Of a stretch of DNA of 64,000 nucleotides, positions 22,830-36,500 are shown piece after piece. Origin of the DNA: Escallonia rubra (lineage: Eukaryota > Streptophyta > Magnoliopsida > Escalloniales > Escalloniaceae); NCBI GenBank assembly GCA_033065855.1, contig JAVXUO010002055.1, positions 1-64,000 of the forward strand, read 5' to 3'. The position numbers were made by a program, and so were the translations under genes. The stretch's first letter is position 1, and the number at the start of each line of letters is the position of its first letter. The notes under the pieces are model-generated. The model was not told the origin of the DNA and did no database searches. It saw only the letters and a program-made list of their open reading frames with translations.

Positions 22830-23940
22830 TGTCTGGGTCCTGCGGAGGCTAGCCTTCTGAGGTTGAATGATGACCTTACAGCCCATGGGCAGGGTCTCAC
22901 CTAAATACCTTAGAGAGGGCATGATGAATAAAGTTTGAGGGTTACGGGGCCCCAAGGCCATTGCTCCTAGAGGCATCTCCTCCCCACCCCGCCAATCCTA
23001 TCTGTCTAAATTTGCTCATCAAGTACTATTTGCCTAATGGAATTCATTTGACCATATTGCCTTTTTTTTTTCTTCAATTCTTGACATGGTGAATTAGTGT
23101 TACCGTAGCATTTGCGAACCACCTTCTACATACTAGTTGACCACTCTACCTTACGTATCTTGAACAATGTCACCATAATTCGTAGGCACTTCTTTCTTCT
23201 ATATTGCCCAACATAAGTTTTCTTCGCACGTATACACGCTTTATCCTGATCCATAAAGACCATTTGAAGACCCTTTTTCTTCTCTCTGAATCTCCTCACC
23301 AATTGCCTAATTATCTCTCAGGCATGAAACCAAATTTATTTTCAGATAATTCAGTCATCCTTCATATTCCATGTTTAATTAGCCTCTCCTAAAGTTTTGT
23401 AGTGTGACTTGCTGAGCTTTCAAAAGATGTCGTGGCAAAATTTTGCCACGTGTGAGGCTGTTGTTGACTAGACTCGTGACGAGCGAGAATGTTGATGAAA
23501 TAAAAGGGGAGGAACCTAGGTCTGAGATTAGGTGATGCATCATCTCTAAGACACATTATTATGTATGACGTTGTTGAAGACTCTGGTTTAAGTGTAGTAG
23601 GAGTAGGGGGTAGTTAAACCAGCAGGAGACAGATATTACATAATATGTCACGTCTAGAATTTTTTTAGACATGAAAAGCAATAATCAAATGACAAATATA
23701 GCTTTAAATTATTATAGAAGTCGCAGGAATTAAGTATGGAGAGTATCTAACCATAAGTCTCCAAAAAGAAATTAATGCCAAACCAGCCCAACACAACTAC
23801 ACAGTCCTCGTTATGCTTTCTAACATAAAATGCTCTAGTTCTTCATTCCTCTTCTGTCCAGAAACTTGACTGCTTACACTCATTTCTGTCGCCCTCTTCA
23901 CTTTAGCCACTTCTCTCTTAACTGTGATTGTGTGATTCCG
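22830..23940. other. Gene-free spacer
   Basis: No recognisable domain, RNA gene or well-bounded repeat seen. Confidence 0.4.
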
Positions 23941-23949
23941 TCCTCTCTT

Positions 23950-24190
23950 GTATTTTGTGCCACTTCTGTTGTTGGCTCTTCAGATGCAGTTAGCAAATTT
24001 GGGGTTGGATTGGTTTTGTTTAATAATGATTGGGTTCCGTTTGGAGCTCTTACGGATGTTCTTGACTTAGTTGATGAGATTAGTGTATTTGATCTAGCCG
24101 TACTTCATGCTATCAATTGGCTGAGTAGATTTCAATATGTTCGTGTTATTGTACTGCTTCCTCACTTTCAATTTATGCTATGCTGCAGAT
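23950..24190 (+). pseudogene. Possible RNase H-like (RVT_3 type) fragment
   Basis: The frame includes SKFGVGLVLFNNDWVPFGAL and then DEISVFDLAVLHAINWL. This resembles the GxGxVLRD...AEALALxxGL pattern of plant RNase H-like domains found in LINE-derived genes. The acidic catalytic residues expected in DGAW and ESDS are not evident, and the frame ends soon after. A separate frame at 24270-24350 ends SALASFAARSN, like the LAxxA helix near the end of such domains. Likely a decayed retroelement or host RNase H-like fragment. Confidence 0.3.
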
Positions 24191-24565
24191 GAAAACTATT
24201 GAAACTAGGAGTTCGAGCTTTACAAATATTTTGCGTAGATTGGAGTCTGACTGCAGGATTTTGCACTAGTTGCATATCACCCAAAGGAAATTGCAGGTGA
24301 TGTCTCTCCTCTCAGCTTTGGCGTCTTTTGCTGCCCGATCCAACTATGGGATTCAACCGGAAAGGTGTGCTGGTATAATGGTGGCCGTGTTTTGGAGGGA
24401 AATCGTCGTGAAATATTGTGAACCATACAAGGTTACCTGCATCTTGTATTTGTATTGTGATCCCTTTGATTGCCGAGTACATCTTTGATATTCTTCCGGC
24501 TCCAGTTGACTTCCTCATTGTACTTTTTGTGTTGTTTAGATTTATAGTGTTTCATTTTAGTACAC

Positions 24566-25130
24566 TACGGCTAGGTTTGACAAAAAAAATTTCCTCTTTT
24601 TTTTTTCAGTTTTTAAAAACTGAAAAAAAAAGGAACGTTTGGTAACCATTTTTTTTTTTCAGTTTAAAAACCAGTTTTTAAACTGAAGAGTAAAAAAAAA
24701 AACTCCAGAAACTGGTTTTTTTTTTCACTTTTAGTTTTTTTTTCTTAGACCACCACCACCACCCTCCCACCGCCGGCAACCACCTCAGGCGACCACCGCT
24801 GGAGGCTGCCGGCAGCCACCTCCGGCGACCACCTCCGGCCGCCGGCGACCACCTCCGGCCGCCGGAGACTGCCGGCTGCCACCTCCGGCCACCGGCGACC
24901 ACCGGCAGCCACCTCCGGCCGCCGGCCACCACCACCGCCACCGCAAACCACCAAAAAAAAAAAGTCAAAATAAAAAGGGTTACCAAACACCAAAAAAAAA
25001 AACCTCAAAAAAAAAAAGGGGTTATCAAACACCTACTTGTTTTTATATAAAAAAAAAATTAAGCTGCTCTTTAAAAAACTGCTCTTTAAAAACTGAAAAC
25101 CAAAAAAAAAAATTTGTCAAACGAACCCTA
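24566..25130. mobile_element. Inverted-repeat element with CCGGCGACC minisatellite
   Basis: The left edge (TAGGTTTGACAAAAA) and the right edge read inwards (TAGGGTTCGTTTGACAAA) are inverted relatives. Long A/T homopolymer arms containing CAGTTTTTAAAAACTG follow on both sides. The centre is a CCGGC(G/C)ACCACCTC tandem repeat. No target duplication could be fixed, so the class is open. Confidence 0.5.
24756..24950. repeat. GC-rich minisatellite CCACCTCCGGC
   Basis: Some ten imperfect copies of an 18-21 bp unit around GCCACCTCCGGCGACC inside the preceding element. Frames through it are artefacts. Confidence 0.75.
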
Positions 25131-25506
25131 CGTGTTTTTATAACCTTTAGACCTCCGCTTATTACTTAAAGTTAATCTAAAGTGTAGGATATGCTCTACT
25201 TTAATTTAATTGTAATTGATTTCGGATCTATAAATTCGTTATTAATTTCTGACTTTTGTGGTCGTGTATACACAGAGTCACAGAAATGTCGTGACATTTA
25301 CTCGCCGTTGGGCAACTCTGTAACCCTTTTAATTTTCAATGTTATTCTCTTATTAACCAAAAAAAAAAAGACCAACTGAAACAGATACAAGATACTTAAG
25401 CAAACAAAATTACAAACACGGAGAATTTTAACAAAAACAAGGACGTGATGGAATTGTACAATAACCAAGAAGATATTCAAGTACAAGGAGCCAAGAAATA
25501 AGGTCA

Positions 25507-26005
25507 CACGTGTCATCACAAAGACAGCCGACACGTGAGACGAGGTCAGAAAATAATATATCATGATCTTAGTCCATCCTAGTTAGCTCACCCACGTTCC
25601 AATCCACGTGAACAAATTAGAAGCAAAAACGTGACTTACAGTATGACATGGCTCATAGAACTACCTAGACATAAGCTCAAAAGTAATATTGCTGGCTAAG
25701 GAGACTAATATGAAAATAAACAAGATTTTTCTAGAACGTTCATGAACTAGTGCAGAATTATTCTCTACCAACAACGTGACGATGCAAATGTATGGTGGGC
25801 TGATATATATATATATATATATATATTTATTTATATTTATTTATTTATTTATAGATCTCACTGTCAAAAGATTTCATAGACAAAATCATCCAACAAATAG
25901 AATCGCTCAGGCCCTTTTCCCTTCACCAACTTGATAATCATAGATGTTATGATATATATCAACGTTTGTTTGGCAATTTAGAATGAAGAACACCTGGCAC
26001 ACGTG
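25507..26005. promoter_or_regulatory. Cluster of four CACGTG (G-box) motifs upstream of the dioxygenase gene
   Basis: CACGTG occurs at 25507-25512, 25532-25537, 25605-25610 and 26000-26005, all within 0.9 kb of the ATG at 26405. G-boxes bind bZIP and bHLH factors in plants. Their use here is inference. Confidence 0.35.
25803..25853. repeat. TA microsatellite followed by ATTT repeats
   Basis: About eleven TA dinucleotides are followed by several TATTTATTT units in the dioxygenase upstream region. Confidence 0.8.
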
Positions 26006-26278
26006 TGGATGCACCTAAACAGCAATCAGGGGGGCCACACAGTTCTTTTTAAGTCACGCAGAAAACTGTAGCAATCATTTTGTCCAAATGATTTCAGTCA
26101 CTGCAGAAAGCCGCGTAGAAGGTCGCCCGTGCTCATTACTCTAATGCAACATGTGATGCATGCCCTGACTAGGACCCCAAACATTGACCTTTCAGTCTCA
26201 GCACCAGTACAGCCTGTGCTTGAATATCTTTACCTCCATGTGGTCTATATTGTAATAAGACGGGGCTCAGCTTCACAG

Positions 26279-26286
26279 TATATAAG
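26279..26286 (+). promoter_or_regulatory. TATA box of the intact dioxygenase gene
   Basis: TATATAAG lies about 120 bp upstream of the ATG at 26405, matching the spacing at the truncated paralogue. Confidence 0.6.
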
Positions 26287-26404
26287 TTCGTCTGCACCGA
26301 GCTCTAGTCACACCTTCTTAAAATCACTTTCTGGGCACTAGTATCACAAGTGTTCCTACCCAGTCTACAGCATAAAAGCAGAACCAAGTAAAGGATTCAT
26401 AGCC

Positions 26405-27902
26405 ATGGCAGATGGGATTGCAGCATCTACCCAAGCCAATGATTTCCCGGTCATTGACCTCTCTAGCAGCACGGCAAGTGTGGTGGCGGAAATCGGCGAG
26501 GCCTGCGAAAAGTGGGGAGCATTTCAAGTGATCAACCATGGACTGCCGTTGGAATTGCATGCGAAGTTTGAGCTGGCAATGAAGAAGTTCTTTGCTCAAC
26601 CAACGGAGGAGAAGAGGAAGTTGAGGAAGGATATCGGCGGTGTGAAGCCGTATGACTATGGATATGAAGAGTTCGCAAAGAATGTTGATGACTGGAAAGA
26701 AGTGTTCGATTTTCCTTTGGAAAAACAATCTACAACCCCAATGCCATACGATCTTGAGGATACAGCACCAAGAGAGCTCATTCATTCTTGGCCTAAATAT
26801 CCCGCTGAGTTCAGGTAATACACAGAATATTAAGTTTCTTTTAAAAGGTTATAGCTTATGGTTTTCGCTACTAAAAAGAAATACATAACTTCAGCATATA
26901 CTGTAAAGGAAGGGCAAGGTCTTACAGGATTAAATAACAATACACATGCTAATGCTAATGCAAGAGAAAAAGTACAACACATGATGTAAATGGCTACTGT
27001 GTAGCTGGTTTTGCCATGGCAATAGATGTTTTTGCCCTTTCTTTTTGCCAAAACAAGCAGCACAACGAGAAGTGAACTAGCATTCTGATTCTGGCCACCA
27101 GCAGAAAAATCCATGTCATTTAAACAATGAATAAAGTCTTCATCGTTTATGAGTAAACGAATGTGATTAATGGTGGACTGCTACTTTCAGGGAGGCATGT
27201 GAAGCATATGGCCACGAAATGGAAAAGCTTTCATTCAAGTTGATGGAACTTATCTCCATGAGCTTAGGCTTACCAAGGCAGCGGTTGAATGGCTTCTTCA
27301 AAGACCACACCAGCATGGGCAGGCTAATTCACTGCCCCCCTTGCCCCACCCCTCAGCTAGCTCTTGGTACTCACGAACACACTGATGTTGGTGCCCTGAC
27401 CATTCTTTCTCAAGATGATGCCGGAGGACTCGAAGCACAGCGAACATTCGATGGAGAGTGGGTTCCAGTTAAATATGTCCCTAATGCTTATGTTATAAAT
27501 ATCGGCGACATGCTTGAGGTACCATTCATCAAGCATTCGATTTTTAGTTTCTACTTACCAGTTGTTCTTGCAGGACACGAAACTAGTTACTAAACAAATA
27601 TGACTAACCTTTTGTGGCATTTCTATCGTTCATTTGTATAGGTTTGGAGTAACAAGAAGTATGTGAGTTTGGTGCATAGAGCAAAAGTTAATTCTGAAAG
27701 AGAGCGGTTCTCCATTCCTTTCTTCTTCAACCCAGCATACTATGTAGGGATGGAGCCTATTGAGGAGCTAACAAATGAGCAAAACCCTGCCAAGTATAGG
27801 GCATTTAACTGGGGTAGATATTATGGTTCTCGGAAGTATGGTAATTTCAAGAATCCTGACATGGAGGTTCTCCGACTTAAGCACTTCAAAGTATCCGAGT
27901 GA
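26405..27902 (+). CDS. 2-oxoglutarate/Fe(II)-dependent dioxygenase, three exons, 332 aa
   Basis: Exons 26405-26814, 27191-27518 and 27642-27902 (TGA) join in frame with GT..AG borders. The product is 332 aa, normal for plant soluble 2OG dioxygenases (DOXC class). The N-terminal domain has NDFPVIDLS and CEKWGAFQVINHG. The core has the HTD of THEHTDVGALTIL, the distal His of SLVHRAKVN, and RFS (the 2-oxoglutarate-binding RxS), so all catalytic ligands are present. The C-terminus NEQNPAKYRAFNWG is shared by many family members. Such enzymes hydroxylate or desaturate hormones and specialised metabolites in the cytosol. The sequence does not reveal the substrate. The start codon context GCCATGGC is good and matches the paralogue. 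No terminal targeting signal is evident. Confidence 0.92.
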
Positions 27903-28139
27903 TTGCAGGGCAAAGGATGATTGTTTTTCATGTATGAGATCTGACGAGCTTCTTTTAGTGCGATAATCCGTTCAAGAGCCCTGTCATGTACCGGTGAAAG
28001 TTTATGCTATCGTTTCCTTGTCGTGAGATAGTGAGATAGTTTCAGTTTGGGGTGGTGTCTAAATAATCTTGGTTTTCTTTTGTATCTTCCAATCACTCAT
28101 TATATATACCGCAAAAGTCGTTCAACTTAATACAAGCAA

Positions 28140-30533
28140 TTCTTTGAAGTTTCGTAATTTAGTATTGGTACTTTGTTACTTGGAGTTACTCATCAAAAGC
28201 TTCTTGTTTAGAATATTGCCAAGTTTGACGTAACGTACTCGGACTTGGTTTTGACGACTAACACCCTTAAACCACTCTAAACAAAAACACCATAAATTCA
28301 ACATATAAAATCTAATCCTTAATATCTAGAAGAGTAGAACTACACATCGTTACCAGATTTATCAAACAAGGATTTAATATAATCATAGGCCTTACAGCAC
28401 ATAGCATAACGAGTACACTAACCAATTATGACTTGGGTTTGAAAAGGAACTCCTTATAAACAGTCTAAAATAGAAAGAGAGTATACGGCACTTACGTTAC
28501 GACCGTTCGCTACATGTTATGCAATGTAAGCATATTTGATGTGGATTGGAACTCTTTCGTAGACTCATACAACAACAGAGAATGTGCGACACCAGTAATG
28601 CACTTCAGATAACTTATCAGTGGGAATTGTTGAACTAGCACCTGGTCCTTCAATCGTCACTAACGGTGAAACTGTGTAAGGAATAACTTGGCAAAAAAGG
28701 AGGGCGTGGCGAATCATGATAGGGTGTGAATTCAGCTGATTCCCCAATCCGTGGCAGCTGATTCAGTTTTTCCAGTTATGATCTCAGCTTCCAAAACTAC
28801 AAATAGCGGAAAAGGAACTCGTGTGCCACCGCTAGAAAAGAGCAGTGGTGCCGCTAAAATGAATAAAAAATGCACCCCTCCCACTCTTATGGCATTGAAT
28901 TCGCCCCAGTTATTCAAGTTTTCCTGATTGTACGCACTGGCGACGGCCCAATTTAAGAAAAATCGCATGGCCGATCAGTCATTGGATCAGTAGGAGCACG
29001 TCTACACACAAAATGGCAAATTTGCAGGCGAAGAACTCAGATCTGCAAATACAAGTTGGGATCGAGTGAATACACTTGGAAAATGGGAGTGGTAAATCCT
29101 CCGGTTTCAAGGCAAAGTGTTCTGGGTTCTTTAATGGTTGCCTTCAGATGATGCCTTCTCTAAATAACAACATCCCTATCGGTGGTGTTGCCGCGATGTC
29201 TTCAGTACAATGTGCAGTGTTTTTAAAGATATGGATGGTGAAGAAGGATGATGTCGCGGGTAGATCAGTGTTGACAACAGTGGTGGATTCGCTGAATAAA
29301 GAGCAGAAATGCCCATGACAAGATGATGAGCTTCTTTTAGAGAATGTGCACCACGAGCAATTTATGGTGGTGGCACACAGATCCCTTTTCCTTACAGAAA
29401 TAAGTTATAGGCAATATAGTACATAAAAAGCAGACCGTGTCAAACTCGTGCAACATCTTGCTTTTCTACAGGTATATGGTAAAAGGACCTTGCAAGTACT
29501 TTTGATCTATTCTCTAATCCTCCACATCAAATGCACTACCTAATTGACCACACAAACAGTAACCCAACGCACCCATGATAAGCAGTTACCAACATCAACC
29601 CCTACTTCTAGTTTTCTCCTCGATCCTAATAAATATTGTTGCTGCCAGAGGTAAGCCTAATGTATGGAGAAATATAGATCCTTATAAGGAACACTTTCTC
29701 AAGTGTGATGCCACTAATTTTTCTCTCTTCATAATGAAATTGTTTATGTTGTACCAGCATTCTCGGTGCCCCGATCGCTAGTATTTATTAATTTGTGATG
29801 AGATTCAAGCTGCATATAAATAAGTTGTAAAAACTAACCATCATGATCCTGGATAAGTATAATTTAACCTATAACTTGCTAAAATACCTGGCAACATCAA
29901 CAAACTTTTTAAGTCAACTAATCAGAGTTCACCTTATTCTCTTTTCATATTGATATTTAAGATTTTCTTTCCTGCCAAAGGATATCTCCTACCCAAAGCC
30001 ATGGGCAAAGGAAATAGATCTTGCTGCCTGATGTTTTGTCATTTTACATAAGTTATAGCCTCTGTAGCCAAAAGAAAAAGAGAAGGCTTGAACCGTTCCA
30101 TATTTTTCTGCCTGATGTTTCTAGCTATTTGCTTGCAAGTGGCAAGAATGAGATTTTCCAATTTGCCAGCCCTTTAAATTCAAGTGTACTCATATTCTAT
30201 TTTTCTTGTTTACTTTTCTCAAGTACTACTTTGTGTTTCTTCTTAGACAAGCAAACACAGACACCTACATACATGCGCAAAGAAATGCACACGCGCCAGC
30301 ACACATACACAATGCGACAAAACATTGAAAATCAACCATATCAGAACCTTGAACTCAAGTGATACTGCAAGAAAAGCTGTTGCCATTGCACCAGAAACTA
30401 TGCAACCTTAAGCTTAAACCAATCACCGCATGCAAGCTTGATTACAGGCATAAACTCACAATGGCATAGGAGGTGGATTTTAACCCATGCTTCAATGTAG
30501 CTCTTCCATTCGCCAAAAGGCACAGCAACCGAT
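28140..30533. other. Intergenic spacer between dioxygenase and VMA21-like gene
   Basis: No domain-bearing frame, RNA gene or well-bounded element recognised. The small frame at 29575-29781 starts with a hydrophobic stretch but matches nothing I know. The part nearest 30533 should hold the 3' UTR of the minus-strand VMA21-like gene. Confidence 0.4.
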
Positions 30534-33500
30534 TTACTCGAATTTCTCACGTGTTGGTGAAGAATCCTTATTTTCATTTGGTTTCGACTGTTTTACACTA
30601 GCCTTGGCCTCCGCAAGAAATTTAGGATCCGGTTCATGCTTATCTGAGGGTTCTCTCATTGCCATGAAGATATACAAGGCAATAACCACATTAACTGATA
30701 GAACGGCAAGGAACCCACTCAACAGCGTCACAGAATAGGAGGATAAATGCACTGAACCTGTTCCAGATTAATAGTGCCTGTCAGCAGCAGATTCGGTACT
30801 GTAAGAAAAGTAGATCACTACTGAATACCCTAGACAAAATTGTGAACGCACACTACACATACATAAGTGTGTATACTGAATGTGGTAATAAATCTTAAGA
30901 ATCTGACTTATCTGTAACAGTGTGTTACATCAATTTTCACACCTCCCAGATGATGCCACATGCCCACAAAATTGAATCTATTTTTATCTCCTGTCAACGG
31001 CATTAGTTAAGAGCTAGTGAAAGACGTGAACAACCAACTTGGTTTTACCCAGTTAAAATAACTGTTTTTTCTCTCTCGTAAAGTAATTTTACAAGTATCC
31101 TGACACGGTAGTACTCTTGAACTCCTCAATTTCAAGTATTATATTGCCCAGACTACTTGCACTGAACGAGCATGTGGTCGAGTGCTGAATAGAAAAAACC
31201 CATAAAGATAAGGTAAGATTACAGCTCAATAATAGCAGCTCAATCGCCATGTTTTTGCCTGAGATGTATTGCTGATATCCACGCGATATTTCCGATACCT
31301 TGACACTACAGTTCTGTTTCACTGATATAAGAAACTTCTTCATATCCTAAACCTCATGTTCATAAATATGAAAATGCTCGACTGGCCAAACTGTGTTGAC
31401 CGGTCAAAGATCTTACCAACACTCATATAGCGCACTCTGCTGCAGGGTATTCACTTAAATGTTATGGATCTAGGCAGTGCTCAGCAGCCTACTCAGCACC
31501 CAAGAGTAGAGTCTAAGTATTTGGCACAAGCTGGCTCTAAATGTCCCACTAATGGCCTCTGAGTCTATCGATAACGAGGATACAATCCTTGAGGAATTTC
31601 CTAGTGGTGCTTGGCACTGTTGCGTGGTGGGCACAATAGAAAAAAGACAGCAGAAATACTTAAGAGTATTATGGAAGAGGAGGAAGTGGTGAGGAGAAAC
31701 ACTCGATATATTTTTTCTCTACTCAATCATCACTTCAATTCATAAAGAAACTCCCTCACTCTTTGTTGGATAGATTTCAAAATGGCAAGGGGATGTACCT
31801 ATATATACTATTATATAGAAAAGTCTAGAACTTATATTAAAGACATTGAAGACTCATTCATAACCTAAAAGTAACTCTCCTAACTTGTCACTTTTCATCT
31901 CATTTAATCACTCATTCATCCTCTCTTCGTTTATTCATGTCTAGATTCTTCCACATCTAGTGTCACAATTAGTCGAATCAAGATTAAATCTCAACACGCC
32001 CCCTTAAGCTTGATCCTCGCATTCCAAGTTGACTCCTTAGCTTCTCGAAGGCTTCTCTTTTCAGAGGCTTCGTGAAAATATCCGCGACTTGATCTTCAGA
32101 CTTCACAAACTTGACTTGGACTTCTTTCTTGGCAATGCTCTCTCGGATGAAATGATACCATGTGTTAATGTGCTTGCTTCGATCATGAAAGACTGGATTC
32201 TTTGCAAGGGCTATGGCTGACTTCTTATCGACATAAATCTGTGTCGATTCATCTTGATTGAAATTGAGCTCCTTGAGCAAATTCCTTAGCCATACAGCAT
32301 GGCAAACACTCGATGTTGCAGCCACATATTCAGCTTCACATGTCAATACAGTCATTATTGGCTGCTTTTTCGATGTCCAAGTGAATACTGCTTCGACAAA
32401 ACAGAAAAAAGAAACTAGTTGTACTTTTTCAATCATCCACGTCTCTTGCGGAATCACTATCACTATATCCCACTAATTTCATATCGCCTGATGCAAGATA
32501 AAATATGCCAAGATCAATAGGTTCTTTAATGGTGGCGGTGGTGCTAGTAGTGTCGATGGCAATGGGGATGGTGGAGAGAAAGGTTCTGGTGGTGGGGATG
32601 GTGGTGAGCAAGGTTTTGGTGGTGGTGGTCAGTGAAGAAGAAGGTTGATAAAAAGAATTTCCATTTGATTTTCCTTCCAACAAAATTTGAAGGTGGATGT
32701 CATAAGAAAAACCAACATTGAGAACTCCAGTCACAGTTTTCAAAAATAGCCCCCAATTTGGAAGCTAGTTAATAAAACCGAAGGATAAAAAATTCAAAAC
32801 TGTCAGCCGATCCGAAGGATAAAAAATTCGAAACTATTTGCCGAATGTCGATTATTTTTCTAGTTTTTAACGTTGAACAAAAGACTGAAAACAAAAACTG
32901 TTTCAAACACCACCTAAAATGTGTAATAGAATTTTTTAATGTCTTAGGAGAGATGTCCTTGTTGCCCCTGTTTAATTAATGGGTTTGGCCGGGATTGGCA
33001 GAGAATAACAACCATAAGAGAGGTGGCTGCCCATCCTTAAAAAAGGGAAGGTCTGAGAGCAATACAATTGACTCCCCTACAATCAATAATCTTGGGAGAT
33101 TGGAAAATTATGACTAGGGGCAGACGTTATTAAGTTTACAAGTAAAACTTTTGTTCGTCAAAAGAAGTTCCTTTCACAAATAAAGCAACCTACACAATTT
33201 CTTAACTTTGGTATCAATAAGTACGAAATAAATCGGATCTAAGATTAAAAAAGCTCCTAATATCCTTTTTAACTAGCGTAGGTTGAACTTCTTGCACTTG
33301 CTTATATCTTAGTTCTCCTTGTAACTTTCTCAATTGCAAAAGATGGGGAACCTTAACATGAAAAGAAGGCCTTTGTGTTTTGTACTTCTTTTGCTAAACT
33401 CACATGTATTAGTTGTCGCATTTTCCTTTCCTTTTATATTGGTTAACTTCATCTCTACAGTGTACATATATGTTGTATAAAAAATAATATTAAACACAAT

Positions 33501-36500
33501 TAAATACTATATCTCAAATGCTAATCGACATGAGATTTTTAACAAAATAATAGATTATAAATAACAATTGTATACTAAGTCTTTGGTTCCTCTAAAAAAT
33601 TGTTAAGAGATAATTAATCCACTAAAAACTGGTAATTAGAGAGTCAACTGTAAAAGATAACCTCAAGGGAGGTGAGAGGAATTTTCCTTAAAATGTCCGC
33701 GCCTATCGGCAAAATGCACCCTCAACCATCTTCTCAGAGTCAACCAAGGGAAGTTCAGTGTAACAATATATTCTGGCTAGCTAGCTTCAAAGACCCCTTC
33801 ACTCTACTTGACAAAAAGTTTGAGTCAGATCCTACACAACCTTCACCCAAGTTCCCTTGTTCAATGGTGAAATTCTCGATATTATAAATCTCCGGCCAGA
33901 GCAAAGCTCTGTTGTCTTGTCTCTGATCGGGATAGAATCCACCTTATCAGGTCAATAATACTGTTATATGCCTATCACCACTTCACACCCCACTGGCTGA
34001 CTGCCAGACTATTAAACATATCTTTGGGAACAAATCGCTGATGGTTCCCTTAAGATGAAGCAACCCACTAGATATATATATATAGTTGTCTTTTTGTCAT
34101 GTCAAAACAAAAAATTCAGATGGTTGTAGTGAACAGTGAATTTGATGAGGCTTGGACTAAACTATTACACAGATTATATATACTTTATAGCATATATCTT
34201 TATCTAGTCAGCTATATACCGCATGAATTCAACTAAAAATATGTCGCGGCATGTTAGTTTGCAGTTCACATGAGAAACACCTCCCCCGAACCATGTGGAC
34301 TCCAAACCTTAGTTGCAGGATTCTCATAGGTAGGCCACAAATCACCCTAAGATTCTCGACTTTGCGCTCCCAACTTAGGAGCTTGTTGGGAGCAAATCCA
34401 TGTCGGTTGGGACCGGGAACTTGAGAAGCCTCACATTCTTCCCCCTCGCTGGCAAAATTTTTGTTACGGGTCATTGTTACTGTAGTTTTAGGATATTCAG
34501 AGAGAAAGAGGAACAACAAGCTGACAAGGAGTTGGCTTAAGAGATTGCCAAGGTCTTCTTGGTTCTAATATTTATTAGGACTGGTCGCTTTGCTTGGAGG
34601 CAGAGAGCACATGGGAGTGGGTCTTTCGTAGTCCTTTTGTCAAAGGACACATGGCTGTGAAATGGCCACATCAGGCTCTTATATATCAGTCAAAAAGCTT
34701 TGCGCCCGTACTTCATGCATAATATTAGGTTTTCAGCTGCGAAAACATAGGGCAGCTGGGTACCATAATTCATATATGTACATGTCTGTGTACTCTATGC
34801 ACATAATATAAATCGTTAATAGCATAAAATATTAATATCAATAGTGTTTAATTAGCAAAGCCGCGCCGAACCCGGAATCTTCTAGGTGCTTACGCTCCCC
34901 CACTCCTGCTCCTGCCCACGCCGCCGCTCCCGCTCCGTGCAACTAAGCTCCAACCATCTGTGTTTATTTTCTACCTAACTTGTCTTCTCTGGAGCTACTT
35001 CTGTCCTCTGCCTCAAGTATATCTCCGTCATTTATTCTGTTTTTCTTCAGTTACCACATCTCTGGTAAAATATTTTGCCCTCTGCCTCAGGTATATCTCC
35101 ATTAGTTATTCTGTCTTTCTTCGATTACCACATCTCTGGTAAAATAGTTTTCTAAACATATGTTTCCTTAGTTGCCCGATACACAAATGGAAATTTTAGA
35201 AATTCACGAGAGTCATCAATAATCTTAGCAGCCAAGTGATTTCACTTGACTGAGGGGCAAGAATTGAAATAGTCATTGGCGACCTTCAGCGAATACCGGC
35301 AGGCGACGTCCGGCGACCACCTGCGGCGACCGGCGATGACCGGAGATACCAAGCGATGACCGGCGAACACTTGTGTTGACCGGCGACAAGCAGTTGCCAA
35401 CCGGAGGAAGTTTCTGAAAGGTTTGTAGATCTCTCCTGCTGTTGTAGTGGATTCACAGCTCCTGAGTTAGCTCGTCGGAACACCGGCCATCGGATTATTC
35501 ATCTCTCATCACCGGCGACTGTTCCGGCGACTGCTCTAGTTTCTCAAAACGCACAGGATCTAGGTAGCACCGTGTCCAACACTGACCGGGACATCGGACA
35601 CTGCAATTTCCTAGAAAACCAGATTTTGGACACAACAGGACACCGCTGAATTTTTTAATATATTTTTATTTAAATATGTGTGTGTTAAAACAATAAAAGT
35701 AAACATTAATTGGAGCAGTTGAATTTCGTTCAAAACAGATTAAAAAGAAAGACAGTAACATGAAATAGTCTCAACGGTAACAAGAAAGAAATTCAGTAAC
35801 AAGGAACCAGCTGAATGTCTCAACATTATCAAAGGTTAGAGTCTCAACAGTAACAGGTGAGAAGGAAAAAAGACATGGAACCAAAGGCATGAAGGACAGG
35901 TCTTATATAGCCAGATGGGTCTGTAAATGAGGTCAGAGATGTTGACCTATCTTCCTCTGGACTGGTAAACTTGCATGCGTTTGGTAACAAAAAGAAGGAA
36001 AAGAGAAAGAGGTGAGATAGAAAGAACAAGGGTACCTTTTGGTGGATCGATCTGATTAGAGTTTGGCTTAAAAGTTCATTTCTAAAAAAAAAAGCCCTAC
36101 GTTTGTCGATTATTACCCACTGACCCCGAGTTAAGTTTAAAATATTATATTTTGGCCCATGCGTGTGGGCACTTCTTGAAGAGGTGTCCGACACTTCGTC
36201 AAGAGGTGTCCGACATGGTGTCCGATAATTAAAAAATAAATAAATAAATTTGGACACCGCTGAGAGGTGTCGGAAACATGTCTGACGGTGTCGGTGAGGT
36301 GTCAAGATATCGGTAGGTGTCGAATACCATACCTCAACCTATATGAGGGCGGCGCTTCTTAGCACAGGATTATTTGGGACTTAGCAAAAACTCTCTTGTT
36401 CGCCAACAAAAAGATGGTGTAGGGAGAGGTAATGGCAAAACTGATTTTCCAGCTTGGATGGAAGACGTTTGATCTAACGGATGGAGGTGAAGAAAAAACA

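Larger units (their letters stand above)
31618..32517 (-). mobile_element. Ty1/copia retrotransposon, 5'-truncated (3' end and LTR remain)
   Basis: Minus-strand order is the end of pol (RNase H), a purine-rich tract (AAGCTTAAGGGGGCG), then a 379-bp LTR. The pol part is defined by the familiar [16 protein letters not shown] and [10 protein letters not shown]-like motifs. The upstream three quarters of the element (gag, protease, integrase, RT, 5' LTR) are absent, so it is a dead remnant within the VMA21-like intron. Confidence 0.85.

Noticed and set aside
34229-34519. 96-codon minus-strand frame in the VMA21-like intron
   Set aside because: No recognised domain, no splice-compatible extension to a known gene, and the length is plausible by chance.
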